A stretch of DNA of 64,000 bases, from the NCBI GenBank assembly GCA_015066715.1, contig SVNU01000002.1:1-64000 (forward strand). The letters run 5' to 3'. The translations under genes were made by a program, and so were the position numbers. How positions within the stretch are numbered: the first letter of the stretch is position 1; every line of letters starts with the position of its first letter. Positions 33,989-42,811 of the stretch are shown in pieces. This DNA comes from Ruminococcus sp. (GTDB taxonomy: Bacteria > Bacillota > Clostridia > Oscillospirales > Ruminococcaceae). The notes below the pieces were generated by a model that had not been told where the DNA came from, did not search any database, and saw only the letters and a program-made list of their open reading frames with translations.

Positions 33989-34061
33989 GCAACCGGCTGT
34001 CATACCGCCCCTCGCGGCTTAGACCCTTGGCTTTGCGTCCTTACCTTTCAATAAGTTTGCC
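33989..34061 (-). promoter_or_regulatory. cyclic-di-GMP-I (GEMM) riboswitch
   Basis: On the minus strand the aptamer shows the conserved GEMM string: GGCAAAC at 34055-34061, the tetraloop GAAA, GGACGCAAAGCC (34028-34039), GGGTCTAAG and, at the 3' end, ACAGCCGGTTGC (33989-34000). Order and spacing match the class I c-di-GMP aptamer. It is followed by a terminator and then the scaffoldin gene. Whether the ligand turns the gene on or off cannot be told from sequence alone. Confidence 0.93.
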
Positions 34062-34135
34062 AATTATTTATTTCGAATATTGAATATACCTTTTACATCT
34101 CTGTTCAATTTGTTTCTGTTTCTTTCTATGTACAC

Positions 34136-34164
34136 ATTATAGCACCGTTTCCATTAAATGTCAA
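34136..34164 (-). promoter_or_regulatory. consensus promoter of the riboswitch-scaffoldin transcript
   Basis: TTGACA (34159-34164), 17-base spacer, TATAAT (34136-34141) on the minus strand. The transcript would start about 70 bases before the aptamer. Confidence 0.8.
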
Positions 34165-34313
34165 TGGATTATTCGCAAATTCGTTCATTTAAATCAACAT
34201 CAGTTTATTATATTATGCACACTGCACATTTTTGAGATGTTTTTTAAAATTTGTAATATATTTTCTGTCAAATCATTTAAACCTTAAACGTTTTAAATGT
34301 CCTGTTTATGCAT

Positions 34314-34345
34314 AAAGAAGCACCGATCGACATCGGTGCTTCTTT
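34314..34345 (-). terminator. terminator of the 34374-34655 gene
   Basis: Perfect stem AAAGAAGCACCGAT / ATCGGTGCTTCTTT with a 4-base loop. Confidence 0.8.
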
Positions 34346-34373
34346 ACTGTTTTTGGTAATTTAAGATACTCTG

Positions 34374-34655
34374 TTAATTTTTTGCGGTTCTTGAAAGCCA
34401 TGCATTTGCAAGGTCAAGCGCTTCATAAAGGCTTTCCTTTTCGCTTGTTTTTGTTACCGCTTTATTAGGCGGAAGTGTCAGATCTGTTGACATCTGATAT
34501 ACTTTTATCTTACTTGCAATGTCCATATCATTAACCTTCTGTTTTTTCAGAATCTGAAGCATTACTACATAATCATCAGACATATTTCCATAATAGATGG
34601 TGTCTTCATGTCTTACAAGTGGGAATCCCTTGTATGTAAAAAATCCGTTGCTCAT
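34374..34655 (-). CDS. small conserved-looking hypothetical protein
   Basis: A 93-residue protein with a well-placed GGAGGGC ribosome binding site and its own terminator. Beta strands at the start (NGFFTYKGFPLVRHEDTIYYG) lead to a helical second half (SLYEALDLANAWLSRT). No signal peptide, metal motif or DNA-binding motif is seen. I do not recognise it, but its start MSNGFFTYKGFPLVR looks like a family seen as a short hypothetical in Clostridia. Confidence 0.65.
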   Translation of the reverse strand: MSNGFFTYKGFPLVRHEDTIYYGNMSDDYVVMLQILKKQKVNDMDIASKIKVYQMSTDLTLPPNKAVTKTSEKESLYEALDLANAWLSRTAKN

Positions 34656-34744
34656 TTTATGCCCTCCTTTAGTATAATTAAACCGCCGGCAAAACCGACA
34701 CTTTTATTATTATAGCATTTTTTCATGTTGTTTTTTGTCGTTTA

Positions 34745-36205
34745 TTACCAGTTCATAACAAATTCTTCGGTTGTGTCGAATTTACTTAAATTCTCGATAA
34801 GCAGGTCTACGTATGCAGTACGGCATTTAAAACATGGTATGCCATTCACAACAATAAGACTCTTCATTCCGTCAGCCTCATAGAATTCAACTGTCTGCTT
34901 TGTTGTGCCGTTTTGTGTTTCAAGATATATTGTGACCTCTGGTTCACCCTGCGGCTGCTCATCTATCACAAAATCCTCCGCTGAAGCTTTAAGCAGATAC
35001 TGATAGAAGCTCTGGAAGCGTTCGGGATCGCATTTCTCACCATTTTTGGCAACTTCATAATTATCAGATGTTCCGCTGCCGGTAAACAGTACATGTTCCC
35101 CACCGTTTACGTCAATTTCCAGTTTGCCAATATCCCACACATATGTACCGAAAATCATCTTTGAAGTAATATCACCCGGCGTTAATGTTGCCCAGCACAG
35201 ACTGTCCGCAGAAACTGCGTAAATTACATCCACGCCGTCAAGCATTACCGAATAATATTCGCCTTCAGAGATTTCAAGCTTTTCGCCTACTTTTATTACA
35301 TAGCTGTCGCCATCAAGTGTTGTCATTGAAACAGTGCATAAAGGATTGTCAAGTGAAACTCCCTTTATTTCCTCCTCCGAAGGATGTGCGGAAATTGCAG
35401 TATATGCACTAAGTCCGAAAAAGCCCTGTGTTGCATCCTGTGACTTCTGCACATCAAGATATGAAAATACTGGCTCTGACATGTAGTGGGTTGCAAGAGT
35501 ACCGCTTGTACCGTCGCTTTCAGATGTTGAGTCATCATATTTCAGTACAATGTCATAATCCAGATCGCTTCTTTCAATTGTGATTATTTCAGGAATCGGA
35601 TTATTTCCGTCAGCACTTGCCTCTATAAGCGTTGTGTTAATAAAGTTTTCTTCAGAGTTCAGAAATACACTTACCGAAGATGTTGCCGCAAGATAAACGG
35701 CATTTTCGCCATCTATCATGCAGTAAGTTTCACCGCTTGTGGGAGATTCATTTCCCACAAGAAGTGTCTTTTCCTCTGAAGCAGTTTTCACTGTAACCTC
35801 AGCCTGCGGTTTTGCAAGACCATACTTTTCAAGGTCAGCCGCATTTTCTTCAACAATATCATCACAGCCAAGTGATGCTGCGCTGTTTAAAAGCGACGCT
35901 GTAAGGGTATAATTTACATCAAGGTCCTCAATACCCATCACTGTAAATACAGGCTGACCGTCAGCACCTGTTTCACCGGAGGGTACAGCTTCGTATCCAC
36001 CGGCCGCATTGGTAACAGCAACAGTTTTAATATCAGCCTTTTCAAAGCTTAAAACAGCGTCAGGTATAACAGCTGCCGGCTCATTTGATGAGGATACTGC
36101 CGGCTTGTCTGATGAATCATCTGTCAGCATAAGAGCTGCATAGCCGCCGCCTGCAACAGCAAGAACTGCCGCACAGGCAATAACTGCCTTTACATTCTTT
36201 TTCAT
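34745..36205 (-). CDS. DUF4340 protein of a gliding-type ABC system
   Basis: A 486-residue membrane-anchored protein. One N-terminal transmembrane helix (about 7-25) and a large extracytoplasmic part with two alike halves. The DUF4340 core DIVEENAADLEKYGLAKPQAEVTV and VGNESPTSGETYCMI is present. ATG 36205 is chosen: it overlaps the GldG stop as ATGA and has AAGGAGAAG upstream, while the open frame reaches 36280. It is the last gene of the four-gene operon; a role in assembling or coupling the ABC complex to the wall is inferred from neighbours. Confidence 0.85.
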   Translation of the reverse strand: MKKNVKAVIACAAVLAVAGGGYAALMLTDDSSDKPAVSSSNEPAAVIPDAVLSFEKADIKTVAVTNAAGGYEAVPSGETGADGQPVFTVMGIEDLDVNYTLTASLLNSAASLGCDDIVEENAADLEKYGLAKPQAEVTVKTASEEKTLLVGNESPTSGETYCMIDGENAVYLAATSSVSVFLNSEENFINTTLIEASADGNNPIPEIITIERSDLDYDIVLKYDDSTSESDGTSGTLATHYMSEPVFSYLDVQKSQDATQGFFGLSAYTAISAHPSEEEIKGVSLDNPLCTVSMTTLDGDSYVIKVGEKLEISEGEYYSVMLDGVDVIYAVSADSLCWATLTPGDITSKMIFGTYVWDIGKLEIDVNGGEHVLFTGSGTSDNYEVAKNGEKCDPERFQSFYQYLLKASAEDFVIDEQPQGEPEVTIYLETQNGTTKQTVEFYEADGMKSLIVVNGIPCFKCRTAYVDLLIENLSKFDTTEEFVMNW

Positions 36206-37845
36206 CGGTTTCTTCTCCTTATGAATACCACGATACCGCAAACCGCAACAGCAAGCGGAATAATTGCTATTACGCTCCACATTACAGCGTTACGCTGTGA
36301 GGATGTAATATCAAGAGCTGTGGATTCAAAATTCTTTTCTGCGATAATAATACTGTTTTCCTTACCGCAGATTTTGTTTACAGTGTTCACAAAGAATTCA
36401 GCGTTATTATAAGTAGAAACACCTGTTATGCACGGGTCAAGGAACGAAACGCCGCCGATTACAAGCACATTATTTGAATGTACTACATCATTTGCATCCA
36501 CATTTGATTTACCTGCAAGCGCCATTACAACTGATTCGCCCTTTTCAGCATTTTCCATATCAAATTCAGTTGCTTCCTGAGTTTCTTCTTCAGCTGCCGG
36601 CTGTGTTTCTTCTCCAAGACTCTCAAGGTCCACTTCCTGTGCCTCTGTAAGATTCAGAGGGTACAGAATGGAGCTTTCAGAGGATTTTAAAAGTGCTGTA
36701 GTTGTTCTGTCTACATTTGCTTCAAATAAAAGTTCAATTTCTCTTGCCGCAGGAGCAACGAGAGGAAGCTTTGTGTTAGAAAGACCTTCGCTGTATGTAC
36801 TGTCAGCAATTGAAACAATCGGAGCTGTTACAGTCTGTGACATACCGTATGTGTTTCTTGCAACATTTATCTGCTGCATCATTTCTGCGCTTGATTCAAT
36901 AACCTGATTTCCATTTACTTTAATTCCCCATACTTCAAGGAAAGCATCAATTTTCGGAGTTTTTCTCTGTAAAATATCAGCCACATAAATCATGTTTTTG
37001 TCAAGATTTCCGTTATTATAGAGGAAATCCTCAAACTTTTTAATATCATTGTCTGTAAGGTCATTTGTTGGTGCCGGAAGAACTACCATGTCATAGACTT
37101 CAGGTGATATTTCATCTGTCAGCATATCAATAATTTCGTAGCTGTAACCGTTCTTATCAAAAAGCTGAACAAGCGAATTCATAGCGTAGCCCAGATCCGA
37201 ATGATAAATAAGCTCACCATTATAATAAGCCGCAATAGCAATGTTTACAGGATTTGCATCTGTAACGCTCATTATAGCTGATGTTATTTCAGATTCACCC
37301 TTATATCCTGTATAGGAATAACTGCCTGTTGTATAGTAGTTTGAAGTATCCACTGAGAAAAGTGTGTCAATTGAAGTTGCCTTGACTCTGTCTCCGCTTG
37401 CGATAATAATTGTACCTTCTGCAATTTCGCCGTTATAATGCTCTGCAAACTTATTGACAATATCAGGATTTTCTTCAATGTTGTAATAATTTACTGTAAT
37501 GTGGTCGGAATTCTGCTGATATTTTGCAAGTGATTCAACAATAATTTTACCCATACTGATGTCACCCATTCTGATGTTTTCAATATCAGCTTCATTCATC
37601 ATAACAGCAATTTCAACATCTGTATCTATATTCTTTATATAGTCAATCGTATCCTGTGAAACTTCATAAATTCCCTGAGAAGTAAGGTCAAGCTTCAGTC
37701 CCTTTTTTTCTGTCAGAAGTCCGGCAATAAGATTTATAAATACAACTATTGCGATAAAAAACAGTGTTATAACAGTCGCAATACTTCCGTATTTAAGCTT
37801 TTTCTTATTAAACGGCTTTTTTTCCTTTTTTATATCTTTACTCAT
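36202..37845 (-). CDS. GldG-like ABC-associated protein
   Basis: A 547-residue protein with an N-terminal transmembrane helix (about 20-42), a long extracytoplasmic ABC-type uncharacterised domain (PF09822 pattern; LTSQGIYEVSQDTIDYIKNI, VVLPAPTNDLTDNDIKKFEDF) and a C-terminal helix (about 520-542) with a basic end RRRNR. It resembles GldG of Bacteroidetes gliding systems, but homologues occur in many non-gliding bacteria. It lies 15 bases after the permease gene. Confidence 0.88.
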   Translation of the reverse strand: MSKDIKKEKKPFNKKKLKYGSIATVITLFFIAIVVFINLIAGLLTEKKGLKLDLTSQGIYEVSQDTIDYIKNIDTDVEIAVMMNEADIENIRMGDISMGKIIVESLAKYQQNSDHITVNYYNIEENPDIVNKFAEHYNGEIAEGTIIIASGDRVKATSIDTLFSVDTSNYYTTGSYSYTGYKGESEITSAIMSVTDANPVNIAIAAYYNGELIYHSDLGYAMNSLVQLFDKNGYSYEIIDMLTDEISPEVYDMVVLPAPTNDLTDNDIKKFEDFLYNNGNLDKNMIYVADILQRKTPKIDAFLEVWGIKVNGNQVIESSAEMMQQINVARNTYGMSQTVTAPIVSIADSTYSEGLSNTKLPLVAPAAREIELLFEANVDRTTTALLKSSESSILYPLNLTEAQEVDLESLGEETQPAAEEETQEATEFDMENAEKGESVVMALAGKSNVDANDVVHSNNVLVIGGVSFLDPCITGVSTYNNAEFFVNTVNKICGKENSIIIAEKNFESTALDITSSQRNAVMWSVIAIIPLAVAVCGIVVFIRRRNR

Positions 37846-37860
37846 TTTCTTCGTTCCTCC

Positions 37861-38577
37861 TTAGCTCCAGCGTCTCTTTTCAAATATTCTGACTGTCAGG
37901 AAGTTGAAAATTACAGCAACACTGATATAGAAAAGCACACTGGAAAGATTAAATATTCCGCATGTAAATTCGTAATATTTATTATAGAACGAAATTGCCA
38001 TTAAAGCATCTGTAATAAAATCAACACTGATAAGATTGTCAATCAGTTCAGCAATAAGGTCAAGCATATAAACAAGTAAAAGTGCAAGCATGCCCACAAC
38101 CGCTGCTACAATCTGGTTTTCCGTAAGTGCCGAAATAAGCATGCCGATTGAAATACATGCAGCCCCCATAAGGAACAAAGCAGCATAGTTGGAAAGAACA
38201 ATTGTCCAGTCAACAGTTCCGAAAAAGCTGAGAATCACACCGTGTACAAGTACAATGCTGATACCGAATATGTACATAACAAGGACAGCAAAATATTTGC
38301 CCATTACCATTGCACCAAGACTTATAGGTGCTGTCAGAAGTCCCTGATCTGTTTTCTGCTTTTTTTCTTCACTGAAGGTTTTCATTGTAAGAATCGGAAC
38401 AAGCATTACTATTACAAGAAACAGCATTGAGAAAAATCCTGCCATATCCGATGAACCATATGCTATTGTATTTGAATAAAAGAACCAGCCGGATAAAAGA
38501 TAGAATACGCCAAGAAATACATAAGCTATACTTGAGGTAAAAAACGAACCCAGCTCTCTCCTGAATATTGCGCCCAT
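37861..38577 (-). CDS. ABC-2 type permease (GldF-like)
   Basis: A 238-residue permease with about six membrane helices, starting FRRELGSFFTSSIAYVFLGVF. The cytoplasmic motif MKTFSEEKKQKTDQGLLTAPIS is the typical coupling region. Its start overlaps the ATPase stop by one base (TAATG), so the two are translationally coupled. The substrate is unknown. Confidence 0.92.
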   Translation of the reverse strand: MGAIFRRELGSFFTSSIAYVFLGVFYLLSGWFFYSNTIAYGSSDMAGFFSMLFLVIVMLVPILTMKTFSEEKKQKTDQGLLTAPISLGAMVMGKYFAVLVMYIFGISIVLVHGVILSFFGTVDWTIVLSNYAALFLMGAACISIGMLISALTENQIVAAVVGMLALLLVYMLDLIAELIDNLISVDFITDALMAISFYNKYYEFTCGIFNLSSVLFYISVAVIFNFLTVRIFEKRRWS

Positions 38578-39551
38578 TATTCGTTTCCTCCTTTATCATC
38601 CTTATTTAATCCATCAACGCCTTCGCCCATAGTAATTTTAAGGAATATATCCTCCAGAGTGAGCTCTGTTGTCTTCATAAGCAGAATAGGCCAGCCGTTT
38701 TCCTGAGCCGCACTGCTTATTTTTCGTCGGAGATCAACATTTTCCATAGCCTCGATTTCGTACTCAAAAACTCCGCTTTCCTTTTCAAGGTCGGCAACAA
38801 CTGATTTAATTCCCTCAAGGGATTTGAGTTTTCTTAAAATCTCATCCTTGTCCCCCTCAAGTCTTACAATAAGGCGGTGGTCATCAGACATCTTCTTTGA
38901 AAGGTTGTCCGCAGTATCGTCCGCCGCAACAACGCCGTTGTTTATAATTATAACCCTATCGCATACCTGCTGTATTTCCGACAGAATATGGGAAGAAAGA
39001 ATAACCGTATGACTTTTGCCAAGTCTTTTAATAAGAGTTCTGATTTCCTTCATCTGGCTCGGGTCAAGACCTACCGTTGGTTCATCAAGAATGAGAACCG
39101 GCGGATTGCCGATAAGAGCCTGCGCAAGTCCCACACGCTGTTTGTAGCCCTTTGAAAGATGCTTTATAATTCTGTCCTTTACATTTGTAATCTTGCACAG
39201 ATTACAGATGCTGAGAAGATGATCCTTTCTCGGAAGCTTGCATTTTCTTAAATCATAAATAAAATTCAGATATGACTTTACTGTCATATCAACATAAAGC
39301 GGCGGTATTTCCGGAAGATAACCGATATTTGCCTTTGCCTTTATCGGGTCTTCAAGTATATCAACGCCATTGATAACGGCTGTTCCGGAAGTTGAGGAAA
39401 TATATCCTGTAAGCATATTCATTGTTGTGGATTTTCCTGCACCGTTAGGGCCGAGAAATCCGAGTATTTCACCGTCATTGACTGTAAAACTGATTCCCTT
39501 TACAGCCTGTTTGTCACCATAATTTTTGGTGAGTTCCTTTACCTCTATCAT
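38577..39551 (-). CDS. ABC transporter ATPase (GldA-like)
   Basis: A 324-residue ATPase. Walker A GPNGAGKST, signature LSKGYKQRVGLAQAL, Walker B VLILDEPTVGLDPSQ and the switch His (ILSSHILSEI). The C-terminal 90 residues form the extra domain seen in ABC-2 exporters of this kind. GGAGGTTATACC precedes the ATG. It is the first gene of the operon with permease, GldG and DUF4340. Confidence 0.93.
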   Translation of the reverse strand: MIEVKELTKNYGDKQAVKGISFTVNDGEILGFLGPNGAGKSTTMNMLTGYISSTSGTAVINGVDILEDPIKAKANIGYLPEIPPLYVDMTVKSYLNFIYDLRKCKLPRKDHLLSICNLCKITNVKDRIIKHLSKGYKQRVGLAQALIGNPPVLILDEPTVGLDPSQMKEIRTLIKRLGKSHTVILSSHILSEIQQVCDRVIIINNGVVAADDTADNLSKKMSDDHRLIVRLEGDKDEILRKLKSLEGIKSVVADLEKESGVFEYEIEAMENVDLRRKISSAAQENGWPILLMKTTELTLEDIFLKITMGEGVDGLNKDDKGGNE

Positions 39552-39682
39552 TTAAGGTATAACCTCCTTTGTTTATCACATAACATATTTTCAAGAATAT
39601 TCAACGAATTAATTATAAAACTGCAATGTGACAGAAAAGTGAAAGTGTCATGAAAGCTTGTCAACACATGCAAAAGCAGATG

Positions 39683-40594
39683 TTATTTCGACAAATAAAG
39701 CTCTTTTGCACGGTTCAAATCATGTTCAATCTGATTTTTAAGCTGTTCAAGGGACGGGAATTTCCGTTCCTCTCTTAAAAATTCAATAAAATCCACCTTT
39801 ACATTTTTTCCGTAAAGGTCACTGCTGAAGCCTGAAATATGTGTTTCGGCAAGCGGCTTTATATTTTTTTCCACCGTTGGCTTAACCCCAATGTTTGTAA
39901 CTGCGCTGTATTCATCCCCCGATATTTCACAGCACGCCGCATATGCACCTTTTTTCGGAATTGTCTGACGTATGTCAAAAAGCTGATTTAAGGTCGGGAA
40001 ATTAATTGTCCGTCCGATACGGTTTCCCGTAACAACCTCTCCCATGATGAAATATTTTTTACCCAAAAGCTCATTCGCCTTTGATATTTCACCGTTTTTC
40101 AGATACTCCTTAATCTGACCGGAGGATATTTTTATTCCGTCCCTTTCAAGGATTTTACGGACACATACCTCAAATCCATACTTTTTTCCGAAAGTCTCAA
40201 GGTCTCTTACACCGCAGGATGCACCTTTTCCGAAACGGAAATTTTCTCCGCACACAACAACCTGTGCATTCATCTTTTCCCTGAGAATTTTCTGCGAAAA
40301 TTCTTCTCCGCTCATATTTTTAAGCTGTTCTATATCAGGAGAATATATATATTTCACACCCATTTCCGAGAAAATATAATTTTTCTGATTTTCGGTATAA
40401 ATATATTCATATGGATTTCCATGCTTTTTTTCAACAGAGGATGTTCTGAATGTAAAAACTGCAAATTCAAGTCCCTTATCCGTATACTCCTTTGCTTTGT
40501 TCAGAATATCCCTGTGCCCAAGATGAACACCGTCAAAAATTCCAAGTGCAACAGCTGTTTTTTCCCTTATATTATCATCGTTTATAAAATTCAT
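39683..40594 (-). CDS. ribF: bifunctional riboflavin kinase/FAD synthetase
   Basis: A 303-residue enzyme making FMN and FAD. The N-terminal adenylyltransferase holds ALGIFDGVHLGH and CGENFRFGKGASG-like CGENFRFGKGAS; the kinase domain has GRTINFPTLN (GNRIGRTINFPT) and AVTNIGVKPT. It overlaps the truB stop by 4 bases at the end of the rimP-nusA-infB operon, a common arrangement. Confidence 0.96.
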   Translation of the reverse strand: MNFINDDNIREKTAVALGIFDGVHLGHRDILNKAKEYTDKGLEFAVFTFRTSSVEKKHGNPYEYIYTENQKNYIFSEMGVKYIYSPDIEQLKNMSGEEFSQKILREKMNAQVVVCGENFRFGKGASCGVRDLETFGKKYGFEVCVRKILERDGIKISSGQIKEYLKNGEISKANELLGKKYFIMGEVVTGNRIGRTINFPTLNQLFDIRQTIPKKGAYAACCEISGDEYSAVTNIGVKPTVEKNIKPLAETHISGFSSDLYGKNVKVDFIEFLREERKFPSLEQLKNQIEHDLNRAKELYLSK

Positions 40595-41496
40595 TTACCG
40601 TCACCGTTTAAATTCTTGAGTACTCTCAGCACATTTTCTTCCCGGTCGGTCTGCGCTATTCCGATAAAGCGTCTGTCTGCTCCGTAAACACGGACTCTTT
40701 CCTGTCCGGATTCAATCGGCAGCCTGTCCAGTATAAGCTTTACGCCGTTTTTGTACATACCGGTCTTTTTTTCGGACAGATAAAGCTTAGGCAATGAACC
40801 AAACAGACTTTCCACAGGCTTTATTATTTCAGACAGCTTTTCCTCATCACGCAGCCTTTCAAGCTGTTCAAGAGTTATACATTCATCAAGCACAAAACCA
40901 TTTGAACAGGTTCTGACAAGAGAAGTCATTACAGCCCCGCTTCCAAGGCTCTGCCCCATATCATGAATTACCGACCTTACATAAGTCCCCTTTGAGCATG
41001 ACATTTCAAGTACTCCCATACCTGTGCTTTCGTCATACTCCAGAAGCTCCAGCCGGCTTATTTCAACCTCTCTTGACGGTCTTTCAACCTCGATTCCCTT
41101 TCTTGCAAGGTCATAAAGCCTTTTACCGTTCACCTGCACTGCCGAGTACATGGGCGGAAGCTGGGTAATCGTTCCCCTAAAAGCTGAAAGTGCCTGCTCA
41201 ATCTCTGCAAAAGATTTACTGAAAGTCTTTTCCTCAAGAATTTCACCCGTTATATCATAGGTATCGGTCGTAACACCAAGTCTGAAGCCTGCCCGATAGC
41301 TTTTTCCCATTTCCGGAATAATGCTTATCGCCTTTGTGGCACTGCCTGCAAAAACCGGCAGAACACCTGTTGCCATAGGGTCAAGTGTTCCCGAATGGCC
41401 GAGCTTTTTCATTTTCAGTATACCACGCATTTTGGCAATTACATCAAAAGATGTAAACCCCTCCGGCTTGTTTATACAGATTATTCCGTTGTACAT
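40591..41496 (-). CDS. truB: tRNA pseudouridine(55) synthase
   Basis: A 301-residue enzyme making pseudouridine 55 in tRNA. INKPEGFTSFDVIAKMR starts the domain; the catalytic Asp is in KLGHSGTLDPMATGVLPV; SCSKGTYVRSVIHDMG and a C-terminal PUA-like part follow. It overlaps the nrnA stop by 16 bases. Confidence 0.97.
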   Translation of the reverse strand: MYNGIICINKPEGFTSFDVIAKMRGILKMKKLGHSGTLDPMATGVLPVFAGSATKAISIIPEMGKSYRAGFRLGVTTDTYDITGEILEEKTFSKSFAEIEQALSAFRGTITQLPPMYSAVQVNGKRLYDLARKGIEVERPSREVEISRLELLEYDESTGMGVLEMSCSKGTYVRSVIHDMGQSLGSGAVMTSLVRTCSNGFVLDECITLEQLERLRDEEKLSEIIKPVESLFGSLPKLYLSEKKTGMYKNGVKLILDRLPIESGQERVRVYGADRRFIGIAQTDREENVLRVLKNLNGDGK

Positions 41497-42446
41497 ACTT
41501 CAATACCCTTTTTAACAGCGTCAACTATCTGCTCCTTAACCTCGTCAAGCGTGCCGTGAAGCAGACAGCCTGCCGCCTTGACATGACCGCCTCCGCCAAG
41601 CATAGCGCATATATCCGAAACATTTACATCATTTGCAGAACGCATTGAAATCTTGTAGCTTGTTTCATCACGCTGCTTTATTGTAATTCCGACCTCTGCG
41701 CCCTCAACCTGAAGCGGTATTCCCTCAATTCCGTCAAGCTCTGCGGGAGTAACTTCCATTTCCTCACGCATTTTACTTGTAACAGCAAGAAGCGTACATT
41801 TTCCCTCCAGATAATATTCAATTCTGTCAACTGCAAAGGCTTCCATTTTAAGTCTGCCACGGCTCTTGACATCAAACATTTCACGATTTATTTTTGCAAA
41901 ATTGACTTTGACAGTCTTTTTAAGCTCTGCTGCAATTTCATGCGCTCTCGCCGTAGTGTTTTCGTACCTGAAGCAGCCTGTATCAGTTGCAATGCCTGTA
42001 TAAATACACTTTGCAAGCTTTTCGTCAGCAGCTATTCCCATAACCTTCATAAGCTCGTACACAACCTCGCATGCTGCCGAGGCATCAGGGCATACAAGCG
42101 TATTTTTTGCATACCCCGTATTTGAAATATGATGGTCTATACAAAGGTCAACCTTATCGCCGTAAATTTCATTATATCTGCCCAGAAGCTTTGCATCGGC
42201 AACATCTGCTGCAATAATAATTTCCGGCTCAAATTCTTCATCTGTATACTCACGGCGCATAAAGTCAAATTTCTTCGGTATCTCATCCGAACAAAGCACT
42301 CTTGCTTTTTTTCCCATACCCCTGAGAATATAGTACAGAGCTGTTCCGGAACCGATGCAGTCACCATCCGGACTCTGATGAGTGAGAATATAAGCACTGC
42401 CGCAGCTTTTCAATATATCAGCCGCAGTATTAAAATCTATTTTCAT
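41481..42446 (-). CDS. nrnA: DHH/DHHA1 phosphoesterase, NrnA-like oligoribonuclease/pAp phosphatase
   Basis: A 321-residue DHH-family enzyme that degrades nanoRNA and pAp. Metal motifs HQSPDGDCIGSG (near 20), DVADAK, the namesake DHH (LCIDHHISN) and the DHHA1 substrate loop GGGGHVKAAGC near 285. It lies between rbfA (3-base gap) and truB, the normal Clostridia place. Confidence 0.93.
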   Translation of the reverse strand: MKIDFNTAADILKSCGSAYILTHQSPDGDCIGSGTALYYILRGMGKKARVLCSDEIPKKFDFMRREYTDEEFEPEIIIAADVADAKLLGRYNEIYGDKVDLCIDHHISNTGYAKNTLVCPDASAACEVVYELMKVMGIAADEKLAKCIYTGIATDTGCFRYENTTARAHEIAAELKKTVKVNFAKINREMFDVKSRGRLKMEAFAVDRIEYYLEGKCTLLAVTSKMREEMEVTPAELDGIEGIPLQVEGAEVGITIKQRDETSYKISMRSANDVNVSDICAMLGGGGHVKAAGCLLHGTLDEVKEQIVDAVKKGIEVCTTE

Positions 42447-42449
42447 AAA

Positions 42450-42785
42450 TTACAATCCTTTGAGAGTTTCATTAATTTCGGCGCTGTGCTCGATTGAATC
42501 GTCAGCAATAAACTTAAGTTCCGGACTTTTTCTCATCGGGAGCCTTCTGAAAAGCTCCCTTCTTATATAGCCCGAAGCGCTTGTCAGTCCTTTTACAGAC
42601 TCTCTTGCCTTCTCAATTCCCTCAAAACACGAAACATATACCTTACAATGTGAAAGGTCGTTTGAAAGGTCAACTCTTACAATTGTTGTAAATTCAGCAA
42701 TTCTTGGGTCTTTAAGCTCACGCAGAATAGCTGTAAGCTCTCTTTTGACGTCCTCTCCCATACGACCTGCCTTAAAGCTTGCCAT
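42450..42785 (-). CDS. rbfA: ribosome-binding factor A
   Basis: A 111-residue KH-fold protein that binds 16S rRNA during 30S maturation. RMGEDVKRELTAILRELKDPRI and SHCKVYVSCF, then RLPMRKSPELKFIADDSIEHSAEI are family-typical. Length is normal; it lies 26 bases after infB. Confidence 0.97.
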   Translation of the reverse strand: MASFKAGRMGEDVKRELTAILRELKDPRIAEFTTIVRVDLSNDLSHCKVYVSCFEGIEKARESVKGLTSASGYIRRELFRRLPMRKSPELKFIADDSIEHSAEINETLKGL

Positions 42786-42811
42786 AAATAAGCCCCCTTT
42801 TCATTAAAGGT

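Noticed and set aside
38577-39551. Gliding motility system
   Set aside because: GldA/F/G-like ABC genes occur widely in non-gliding bacteria and no other gliding genes are present; the name is used for similarity only.
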